A DNA stretch of 58,954 nucleotides. Origin: a virus. The notes below the pieces were generated by a model. The model did not search any database. It saw only the letters and a program-made list of their open reading frames with translations, and was not told the origin of the DNA. This document shows positions 17,405 through 25,100 of the stretch, piece by piece. The first letter of the stretch is position 1; each line of letters starts with the position of its first letter. The stretch is taken from positions 1 to 58,954 of IMG/VR virus record IMGVR_UViG_3300038436_000160; one strand, 5' to 3'. Both the position numbers and the translations under genes were made by a program.

Positions 17405-17659
17405 TTATTCCTTTCGTAAATCCTGAGCAGTTTCGTCTCGCTCTTTAATAACGCTGTCGACCATGCTCAAAACTTTTCTGTATGCCTTGATCATTTGTTT
17501 ATGTTCAAGGTCTTCTTCTATGGGGCAGTCCAGTAAATCTTTACTTTCAATCTCCAGCTCTTGATCGATAAGGCTTTTGATAATCTGCCAGCCTTCGGTT
17601 TGGGTCATTTCCCAAACTGCTCGGCCCCGATCAAGTTTTTCGTCAATATTGCTTGCCAT
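17405..17659 (-). CDS. Small helical phage protein
   Basis: An 84-aa, highly helical protein (RGRAVWEMTQTEGWQIIKS, IKAYRKVLSMVDSVIKE). Small acidic proteins of this sort are common between portal and capsid genes in phages and may bind the scaffold. The function is unknown. Confidence 0.55.
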   Translation of the reverse strand: MASNIDEKLDRGRAVWEMTQTEGWQIIKSLIDQELEIESKDLLDCPIEEDLEHKQMIKAYRKVLSMVDSVIKERDETAQDLRKE

Positions 17660-17664
17660 AGGTT

Positions 17665-17991
17665 TTATAAGTTCGGATTAGCCGTTTCTTCTTCCTTCTC
17701 CGACTGTTCCTGATCTTCTAACTTCATTTTGTTTTTCTGAGTTAACCCACCAAGAGGGCGTACCTCGTTTTCCTTCATGTCCTGCAAGGTAGCGATTAAG
17801 CTATCCAGCACTTCTACAAAGGTGGAATTGCCCTGAAAGAATGTATTACGGGCGACTGTGAATAATGAGTCAACCTTGTCCCACATTTGAGCTTCATTTG
17901 GCTGAGTCGATGCACCAGCCTCAGGCTTTTTGTCTGCAGGCTTTTGATCCTGCATTGGCGCTTTTGGTTGTTTGTTTTGATCTGGTTCCAT
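17665..17991 (-). CDS. Small acidic phage protein
   Basis: A 108-aa protein with a disordered Pro/Lys/Gln-rich N-terminus, a helical centre (DKVDSLFTVARNTFFQGN, VLDSLIATLQDM) and an acidic tail. It is part of the head operon, 9 nt after the preceding gene. The family is not recognised. Confidence 0.5.
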   Translation of the reverse strand: MEPDQNKQPKAPMQDQKPADKKPEAGASTQPNEAQMWDKVDSLFTVARNTFFQGNSTFVEVLDSLIATLQDMKENEVRPLGGLTQKNKMKLEDQEQSEKEEETANPNL

Positions 17992-18000
17992 AGTTTTCCT

Positions 18001-18399
18001 TTAAGTAATTGGGAACGGTCTTTGTGCGTCCCACAGTAATGCTCCGACATATACTTCAGCTGACGGGGTGGACCCGGCAGTAATTGTTACAACTGCCCGA
18101 AAATATCTTTTCTTCCGTTCAATCTGCATCTTGTAGCCAGTGTCTGCTTCAACAGTTATTTCCTCTCCGCCTTTGGCAATGCTTACACTAGAAGAAAAAT
18201 CCGAGGCATCAGACTCCTCAATCTTTACCTTAGTGGAGGTTTGATCGCCGAGGTTCCCGATAGCGATGTCGACAAGACCAGAGTCGTAAGCTGGTCGGCC
18301 GGAGAGATATGAATCAACAGCTACGCCTTCAGTGGTTTCTGTAATTACTCCGATAGGGAGAAGAGTAGCTGGATGGATGTTCTGATTAAGTGTTTTCAT
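18001..18399 (-). CDS. Beta-rich head protein, decoration-like
   Basis: A 132-aa protein made of strands typical of a widespread small phage head protein: a hydrophobic DIAIGNLGDQ turn, TSTKVKIEESD, and a final KRYFRAVVTI strand. It is the first gene of the head operon, transcribed from the promoter and leader just upstream. A decoration or head-completion role is inferred. Confidence 0.5.
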   Translation of the reverse strand: MKTLNQNIHPATLLPIGVITETTEGVAVDSYLSGRPAYDSGLVDIAIGNLGDQTSTKVKIEESDASDFSSSVSIAKGGEEITVEADTGYKMQIERKKRYFRAVVTITAGSTPSAEVYVGALLWDAQRPFPIT

Positions 18400-18413
18400 T
18401 TCTTTTAGTAACT

Positions 18414-18491
18414 AAAAAGGGCTGCAACTTCTAAACACACGCACGAATTGGCGTATATTCAGAAGCCACAGCCCCGATTGTTTCGTTAGGC
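18414..18491 (-). promoter_or_regulatory. Leader with conserved box and terminator-like hairpin, head operon
   Basis: On the minus strand the leader has GCCTAACGAA, then a few bases, then ATCGGGGCT, which begins a long stem-loop closing with AGCCC and a run of five U. The stem is GGGCTG/CAGCCC, a 2-nt internal mismatch, CTTCT/AGAAG and an inner ACGC/GCGT helix. The same layout stands upstream of the portal gene with a different but compensated stem. It reads as an early terminator in a late leader, needing antitermination. Confidence 0.75.
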
Positions 18492-18510
18492 TTTACTTCC
18501 TAATAGCTAC

Positions 18511-18539
18511 AGTCTAGTAAAGGGGAAAATAGTTCTCAA
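18511..18539 (-). promoter_or_regulatory. Late promoter of the head operon
   Basis: On the minus strand TTGAGA (18534-18539) and TAGACT (18511-18516) are spaced by 17 bp, about 13 nt before the conserved leader box. The -10 is a weak match and is shared with the portal promoter as TAG(A/T)CTG, so an activator may be needed. Confidence 0.5.
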
Positions 18540-18568
18540 TACAGTTTCTGTTACTTTGTGGTGATTAA

Positions 18569-18823
18569 CTAGTAAACACGCTCGCTATAAAGCCTGTTTT
18601 TAAGATCCCGCAGTTGATTGAAGTAGCTTTGAGGGGTAACCATAATCTTATTTGTGAAATACTCATCTACGGTTTTTTCCAACTCCGCAGACCTTCTGAA
18701 GACAAATGCCGCTTTTCTTGGGTTACCACGATCAATGTCTTCCAGCGGAAAAGACATATTTAGTGTTGTTGCCAATGCTAAATCACTAGTTAGGAAAAAA
18801 TTGTTTGTGACATCCTGTTTCAT
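18569..18823 (-). CDS. DUF5659-domain protein
   Basis: An 84-aa protein that matches the DUF5659 pattern from end to end: NFFLTSDLALATTLNM, then EDIDRGNPRKAAFVFRRS, then a YFNQLRDLKNRLYS C-terminus. Such proteins are frequent in Patescibacteria genomes and their elements. The function is unknown. A promoter with the same -35 region as the early promoters lies upstream. Confidence 0.75.
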   Translation of the reverse strand: MKQDVTNNFFLTSDLALATTLNMSFPLEDIDRGNPRKAAFVFRRSAELEKTVDEYFTNKIMVTPQSYFNQLRDLKNRLYSERVY

Positions 18824-18861
18824 AGTATTTTTGGTACTCTCTGTTAATTAGTAATACGTTT

Positions 18862-18898
18862 ATGTTAATTAATGCCCAGAAGCCGTTCAATAAACTTT
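18862..18898 (-). promoter_or_regulatory. Promoter of the DUF5659 gene with the early-promoter element
   Basis: On the minus strand AAAGTTTATTGA (18887-18898) covers a -35 of TTGAAC (18885-18890). After 17 bp comes TAACAT (18862-18867). The first 12 bases are identical to the start of the 19-bp element at the Cro-like and recombinase-partner promoters, so this gene may belong to the same regulon. Confidence 0.55.
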
Positions 18899-18912
18899 CT
18901 GTCACTTTCTGT
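18896..18912. repeat. 17-bp dispersed repeat, copy 2
   Basis: Identical to 375-391. It lies in the divergent region between the DUF5659 gene and the methyltransferase and abuts the AAAGTTTATTGA element. Confidence 0.5.
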
Positions 18913-18922
18913 AAATAAGAAA

Positions 18923-18940
18923 AGTAAGATTTATCTAGCA
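18923..18940 (+). promoter_or_regulatory. Partial repressor-type operator near the methyltransferase promoter
   Basis: AGTAAGA followed after 4 bp by TCTAGCA. The left half is identical to the perfect AGTAAGA-N4-TCTTACT operators at 55034 and 57260; the right half matches at 4 of 7 positions. A possible -10 TACATT lies at 18960-18965, 23 nt before the methyltransferase start. Confidence 0.35.
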
Positions 18941-18987
18941 AGTAACGCTATTTTCCTGATACATTAGCGGTGTTAAGATTATTAAAT

Positions 18988-19704
18988 ATGACACAGAATA
19001 AAGCTTATTGGTCATCCATCGCACAAAATTACGACACTGTCGTCAAAGAAACAGGAGATCAGTCTCAGCAGCTTATAATCAATCCTATCGTTCAAGAATT
19101 ACTCGGTGACCTTCAAGGAAAAGTTGTTCTCGATGCTGGCTGTGGGAATGGTTATTGGACTCGCCGAATCTCCGAAACCGCTCAGAGAGTGGTTGGAGTA
19201 GATTTTACTGAAGAGCTTATTGAAAGGGCTAGATCGAGAGGAGTTCCTAAAAATGCCGAGTTCATTATTGGCAATCTAGAAAGACTACTCTTAGCAAAAA
19301 ACACGTTTGATGTGGCTTTAATGAGCATGGTGCTTCTGGATCTCGAGGATCTATCGACTCCTATCGCTGAAGTTGCGAGGGTAACCAGACCAGAGGGATG
19401 TATTATTGTTAGCACCACCCACCCATGTTTTGAAAATCCACCTTATACTCGTTCACTAAGGGATGATAATGGAAATAAAACCGGTAGAGTGATTACGAAT
19501 TATTTTGCAACAGGCTTAGTCAAAGATGAAGTTAACAGCTATCAACATTGGCATTACAAAATATCAGATATTATCAATACTTTTGCCACGAATAGGTTAT
19601 TCGTAGAAAAAATGGTTGAGCCTACCAGTAATGGAGTTATGAAAAATGGTGGACCTGATCACTTTCCTTATTTTTTAATTATAAGATTTAGAAAGATAGT
19701 GTAG
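18988..19704 (+). CDS. Class I SAM-dependent methyltransferase
   Basis: A 238-aa protein from the ATG at 18988; a GTG 18 nt upstream is also in frame. It has the Methyltransf_11-type Rossmann pattern: motif I VVLDAGCGNGYWTR near residue 48, an acidic end to strand 2 (VVGVDFTEELIERA), and motif IV-like FDVALMSMVLLDLED near 110. The substrate is unknown. It is a cargo gene facing the minus-strand phage genes and converges on the signal-peptidase gene with 15 nt between stops. A partial repressor operator lies upstream, hinting at expression in the lysogen. Confidence 0.7.
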   Translation: MTQNKAYWSSIAQNYDTVVKETGDQSQQLIINPIVQELLGDLQGKVVLDAGCGNGYWTRRISETAQRVVGVDFTEELIERARSRGVPKNAEFIIGNLERLLLAKNTFDVALMSMVLLDLEDLSTPIAEVARVTRPEGCIIVSTTHPCFENPPYTRSLRDDNGNKTGRVITNYFATGLVKDEVNSYQHWHYKISDIINTFATNRLFVEKMVEPTSNGVMKNGGPDHFPYFLIIRFRKIV

Positions 19705-19719
19705 GGATACGGTTTATTA

Positions 19720-21519
19720 TTACCTTCCGTTGAGCTTAGTAGCCAACGCTTCTTGCTCGTTATACAAGGTTTTGTCTTGATCAACCATTTTCTGCTCAGC
19801 TCCAGTGAGCCACTGATTGGCCTCCATCCTTGAAACAATTGCTGATATATTCCCAATTCTTACTGCAATGATTTCACTCATCCTATCAACATCAGTTTTG
19901 TTATCTTGATAGAAGTTGGAATTATCTTTGAGGCTGTTCCATCCTGGCTGTATCTCTCTAAGTCTTGTGAGACTAGTTTTCCATGAATCAATATCTGCTT
20001 GCTTATAGTTAGGTGGAACATATCCGGCAAAGTGCTGCACAATAACTTGAGTTGGGCACCCATTAATTTCGCCTTCAACTTCAGAAATACCTACTTCTTG
20101 ATATGTTTTATCTGTTAAAAATTTCTTGGACTCTGGAAATTGAAATTGATTGTCTATGAGTTCTCCTGCTTCGTAGTACCCTTGAGTAGGGGCTTCACCC
20201 CAAACTGTATTTGAGTAACCAGCATCTCTCATGGACTTGGACATGGTATAGCCGCTTTCGGTTGCTTCAAATGAAAAATCATCAAATTTAAGAATTATTT
20301 CACCTCTCTTACTGGCCGAAGTTTCAAGTTTCGGCTGATACTTAAGTTCTTTAGCTCCAGCTTCTTTTCGCTTCTCATTAAGCAACTGCAAATATTTGTC
20401 TTTGTCTAGTTTAATTTTTGACTTTTCATCAAAATCGTTAGCAGTATCTCGCCAGGCATTATCAAGGGTCCCTGTTTGATTTTTTAGAGGCAGTACATGG
20501 TTAATTGCACTTATTTCTATAAATCCTATTTCTCGGGAGTCACCACTTCCTTTGCGGTTATCACCCATAACAAATATTGAATTTTCAGGGACTGTAACTT
20601 TGGTGCATTCGCTAAGGAATGTTTCCCCAAAAGTTGATCTTGGTTGTGCAGTGTAGGATTCTTTCAAGGGCTCACCGTTTAAATAAACAATCCCTTCACG
20701 AAGCTCAATAGTGTCTCCCGGCATTCCTACCACTCTTTTAACCCAGCCAGAAGGATCGCCATATATATTCTTTGTCATTTCTCTGATTTTGTCGTTTTCT
20801 ATTACGACGATGTCGCCTCGACCGATTTCATAGCCGAAGTAACGTCTTCCTGCAATTACAAGCCCGTTTGGATAACGCATCATTCCAGGAGTACCAACGA
20901 TCTGTTTTGCCAGTTCTTTTGGATCCTTACCCTCACCTTTAGGAAAGGTGGGAAACATAGAACCAGTACCAGATATCGTTATAAACTCAGTGCCATAGCC
21001 AAGAGCTTGTTGAACTGTTACTGCCGCCACAGCGTAGCCGCCAATCCAGATTGGGAGCATTACGAGTGTGATCGCTGCAGCTAATGCGAATCGTCCCAAT
21101 ACTCGTTTTGGGTGCAGGGATTTAAGTAACCCTTTTATTCCAGAGTGTTTGACCCTCTTGATCAACTGCAGGGGTTTTAAGATGTGGTTGAGTAGGTAGA
21201 GAGGAAAAATTGCCAGTACAAAAAACAACCTAATGAGAAACAGCAACGGATTCTGTTTTTGTTTTGACCTCGATATTAACAGCGATGCAAGCGCAAATAT
21301 TCCAACAAGAAACGCCAAACTCCCCAATAAAATTAGCCCTAGGAGAGAAAAAGCAAATATTTCAGGGGCATTATCAAAAAGTTCCTTCCTGATCAGCAAG
21401 ACGTAGCCAAAAATGGATACAACTCCTATGACACAAGCTGCCCAAATTAGAAATGATATCTTTGTAACACTTAACAGATATTTATGCTCTGCCTGTCCTG
21501 CAGGCTTTTCTTTATTCAT
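19720..21519 (-). CDS. lepB-like: Type I signal peptidase fused to a CAP domain
   Basis: A 599-aa membrane protein. About five hydrophobic segments occupy residues 20-168. The S26 signal-peptidase domain follows with the catalytic Ser in SGTGSMFPT (Ser187), Lys in GWVKRVVGMPGD (Lys261) and box E MGDNRKGSGDSRE (319-331), so it looks active. Residues about 370-500 resemble a CAP/SCP domain (YLQLLNEKRKEAGAKEL, GYTMSKSMRDAGY, QVIVQHFAG). CAP domains are extracellular and bind or process other molecules. The fusion on a phage suggests it matures secreted cargo proteins at the surface. A TATAAT lies 13-18 nt upstream, giving a near-leaderless mRNA. Confidence 0.75.
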   Translation of the reverse strand: MNKEKPAGQAEHKYLLSVTKISFLIWAACVIGVVSIFGYVLLIRKELFDNAPEIFAFSLLGLILLGSLAFLVGIFALASLLISRSKQKQNPLLFLIRLFFVLAIFPLYLLNHILKPLQLIKRVKHSGIKGLLKSLHPKRVLGRFALAAAITLVMLPIWIGGYAVAAVTVQQALGYGTEFITISGTGSMFPTFPKGEGKDPKELAKQIVGTPGMMRYPNGLVIAGRRYFGYEIGRGDIVVIENDKIREMTKNIYGDPSGWVKRVVGMPGDTIELREGIVYLNGEPLKESYTAQPRSTFGETFLSECTKVTVPENSIFVMGDNRKGSGDSREIGFIEISAINHVLPLKNQTGTLDNAWRDTANDFDEKSKIKLDKDKYLQLLNEKRKEAGAKELKYQPKLETSASKRGEIILKFDDFSFEATESGYTMSKSMRDAGYSNTVWGEAPTQGYYEAGELIDNQFQFPESKKFLTDKTYQEVGISEVEGEINGCPTQVIVQHFAGYVPPNYKQADIDSWKTSLTRLREIQPGWNSLKDNSNFYQDNKTDVDRMSEIIAVRIGNISAIVSRMEANQWLTGAEQKMVDQDKTLYNEQEALATKLNGR

Positions 21520-21531
21520 ACTATTAAGTAA

Positions 21532-21571
21532 ATTATATCGAACTTGAGTTAAAATGGCATTGTCGTATGAT
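21532..21571. promoter_or_regulatory. Divergent promoters of the signal-peptidase and PD-(D/E)XK genes
   Basis: To the right, TTGAGT (21544-21549), 16 bp, TATGAT (21566-21571), then the ATG at 21582, about where transcription should begin. To the left, TATAAT on the minus strand (21532-21537) lies 12 nt before the signal-peptidase ATG. Both would give leaderless or almost leaderless messages. Confidence 0.5.
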
Positions 21572-21581
21572 CAAACCATTT

Positions 21582-22070
21582 ATGAATCAAAGTGAAGATA
21601 ACACATATAAGTATTTTTTTAGGACAAAACACGTAATTAACAGGGTGTCAGAGACGAATATGAAAACTCCTGATTTTGAGGGTGAAAACGTTTTAGTCGA
21701 AGTTAAACAAATTTCTCCCGATGAAGTTGAAGGTTTAAGTAATGATTCTACGTATAACGCCATCAAAAATAATCTTCGTGATGCCGCCAGAAAATTTCGG
21801 GCTTATGACTCGAGTCATTCAAAAAGACATATCGTAGTGATTTACTCTGATGAAATTGTTAGAAACGATATTTATAGTGTATGGACTGGAGAATGGTCAC
21901 CAGAACATAAAGATAGAATTTTTAAAGGTGGTATGCTCCTCTCAAGTAACCACAAACAACATATCGATGGCATAGCCTGGTTCAAGAAGACCACTGACAA
22001 AGCTCCCGCTTATGTGTGGGCAGCAATTGAGGATATAAGGCAATATTTCCCCGAAATAAGCAATGAATAA
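21582..22070 (+). CDS. Predicted PD-(D/E)XK nuclease-fold protein
   Basis: A 162-aa protein. I start at the ATG at 21582, because the earlier in-frame ATG (21567) lies inside the -10 box. Near residues 30-42 it carries TPDFEGENVLVEVKQ, the PD-x(n)-ExK signature of restriction-like nucleases, at the end of a helix and strand as expected. The C-terminal part has a strand (RHIVVIYSDEI) and helices. It ends 76 nt before the NACHT-like gene and is probably its partner in a two-gene defence unit. Confidence 0.6.
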   Translation: MNQSEDNTYKYFFRTKHVINRVSETNMKTPDFEGENVLVEVKQISPDEVEGLSNDSTYNAIKNNLRDAARKFRAYDSSHSKRHIVVIYSDEIVRNDIYSVWTGEWSPEHKDRIFKGGMLLSSNHKQHIDGIAWFKKTTDKAPAYVWAAIEDIRQYFPEISNE

Positions 22071-22146
22071 TTTAGTAAAAAGTTTTATAATTGAACTGGT
22101 ATGAACTGCCCAATAAGTACCGCTCAACTGACTATTTTTGATAACT

Positions 22147-25100
22147 ATGAAAATGAAGTACCAATGGAGAAGATATTGGAGTCCGCCAGAAGGCAGAATA
22201 AGCCTTGCTGATGATGGTTTCCTTGACGATCCCTCTGAGAAATTTGGCAAAATCGTTAACCCTGACCTCGTTGAATTAAATACTCCTGATGACACTGGTT
22301 GTTTGGTAATGCTTGGTGAACCAGGTATTGGCAAAAGTGTGGAGATAGAAAATCTGTTTCAGTCTACGCTGTCCAAACACAGTGCAGACCACGTGCTCAT
22401 GATTGATCTTAGGAATATCCCCACACCGGAAATTTTTCGCGATGAACTTACGGGTGATGCTCGCTATCAAAATTGGGCAACCAATGGAGAGCCGCTTTAT
22501 TTATTCTTGGATAGTTTTGATGAAGGAATGACTTCATCTTCTTTTAAGTCATTTGCTAAATATTTTTACACTTTACTTTCTCGGTACCCAGACAAACTTT
22601 CAAAACTTTATCTTCGTGTTTCGTGCCGCACAGCTCTTTGGCAATCATATTTTGAAAATGACCTCAAGCGATTGTGGAGTACCGGAGATACTTTTCGGAA
22701 ATATGAGCTGTGTCCACTCATTAAAAGCGATGTTGAGAGCGCTTTAGAAGCTCGAGGGATCGATAAAGGACAATTTTTAAAGGACTTGCGAGCTAAGGAA
22801 GTCGTGGGGCTCGCAGGGAAACCACTTACCCTAAATCTCCTAATGGATGTTTATCAACGTGATGGCCAGTTTCCTGAGATGAAAAGTCAGATTTACTCTC
22901 AAGGGTGTGACCTCTTGATTCAGGAGCAAGATCCAGCAAAAAAGAATGATCCAACTGCGAGACCCACTCTCACGCTTGCTCAAAAGATTGCAGTAGCTGA
23001 AAGGATAGCTGCTGCAACAGTCATTGGTGGTAAACCAACAGTTGATCTAGATGGGGAGCTTGGAGAAGGAGAAATAGGATTATCTCAACTTCATGGCAAA
23101 GAATATGTTGACGAGATTCCTGTAGCTGTAGGCGATCAACAAATTCTGGAGGTATTAAATACGGGACTCTTTTCTTCGAGAGGTAATGGCAAAATGGGCT
23201 GGGCCCATCAAACCTACGGAGAGTTTCTGGCTGCAAGATATATCTTTAGACACAAACTCGATTGGCAGCAGACTCAAAGCTTGCTCTTCCATGATCCACT
23301 CAAGATTGGTACTTTTCAAGTTGTACCACAGTTGTATGAGGTTAGCGCATGGATAGCTAGTCTAGATCCATCTTTTTTTGATAACGCTGTTCAGCTTGAT
23401 CCTGAATTTTTGTTGTTGAGTGATGCAAATGTCATTACGGACCTTCAAAAGCAAGGTCTTACCGGACGTTTACTGGTCAAGCTTGATAAGGGAGAATTAT
23501 TCGACCGACGGGAAATCTATAACACCACTAACTACAAAAAGTTGAATTATCCAGGTCTTGGCGAGCAATTGAAACCATATATTGCTGATAACACAAAAGG
23601 TGTTGTTGTCAGAAGAGCCGCCACAGAAATTGCGCTAGCTTGTGCAGTAATCGACTTAGAAGATACTCTTATCAAAATTGCCTTAGACGAATCTGATGAA
23701 TTATCAGTACGTGTATGGGCGATTATAGCTATTGCCAACTTCGGCTCCGACAAATCAAGGGAGAGTATTAAACCACTCATAACCTCAGGCTTCGAAAATG
23801 ATCCGGAAGACGAGCTAAAGGGAGTTGTCCTTAGGGCATTGTGGCCAAAACACATCAGTATAGATGAAGTCCTCTCTTTACTTACACCACCTAAAAAACG
23901 AAGTCTCCACGGCACATATCATGGCTTTATGGGTGAAGATCTTGCCTCATCACTTCGTTCTGAAGATGTAATCCCCGGTTTGGAATGGATAGAAAAGAAT
24001 GTTGATAAGGCTCGAGATCTCGAATACTCCCAAAGAAAGTTGGTTGACGCCATTATGCTCAAGGCATGGGAGCATGCATCTGCTCCTGGGGTACTTGAGA
24101 AGTTTTCCAGCATAGCTTACGACCGGTTGAAAGAATATGAAGAGATAGTTGGAGAAAGAGCTTTAAGCGAAGATATTGCTACCAAGTTCCAGGGAATGCT
24201 AGACGCTCAAGTTGAAGATCGTCACAACTTGATCAAAAAGTTAGTTCGCCTCACGCTAGAAAACGATACTTCTTCAGGAAGGAAGGGATATATTCTTCTC
24301 CACCATAACAACGTGAGAATCGTTACACCTCAAGATATTCCCTGGTTGGTTGATTGGTTGTTGTCAGAAAAAGACGAAGAGACGCAAAAAGTTATTTCTG
24401 AAGTAGTCATGCGAGTTCTGGATGTCCACAGCGTGTCTCAGATTGACCTTGTCTTTCATGCCCGAGAGAAAAACAAATATTTGAAGGAGGACACTCATTT
24501 TTGGTTCCAAACTATAGAGCTCGCTTCTGAATCGGCAAAAACTCAACGAGAGCAATGGGAAGAGCAACAGAGCTGGCAAACAAAGGTTGAAAAAGACGAA
24601 AAAGAAGAAATACTGAAAACACTCTCACTAGAGAGAATCATGGGTCTACTAGAAAAAGTTGAAGGGGGTGATCTCGATTCTTGGTGGCAATTACATAACA
24701 ATCTTTGTATGTATCGTCACGAGTTGGAGGAGGATGACATTCGAGAGTTGCCAGGGTGGAAAATATTGAGTGAAGATCAACAAAAGAAACTTATTGAGTA
24801 TGGGAAAGCTTATCTAGAGAAAATGGAGTCCAAGCCAGAAATGTGGCTCGGGCAAGGTAAAATCTATTATCCTGCACTCGCTGGCTATAGAGCCATTAAG
24901 GCATACTACAGAGAGGAACCACAGTATATTGAAGACCAGGGTGCGGATTTTTGGAAACGCTGGGCGCCGATCACGCTCGGGTTTCCACTTGTCTCCAATG
25001 ACCCTGAAAATGGCAAGCTAATCGCTCTTGCTTATAAGAATGCTCCTGAGAAAGTGCTTTCAACTTTAAGTGTTTTGATTGATGATGAGGCTCAAAAGTA

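Noticed and set aside
787-18823. Siphovirus or myovirus tail
   Set aside because: No tape measure, tube or sheath protein is recognisable, and the giant internal protein suits a short tail. Not excluded if these genes are strongly diverged.
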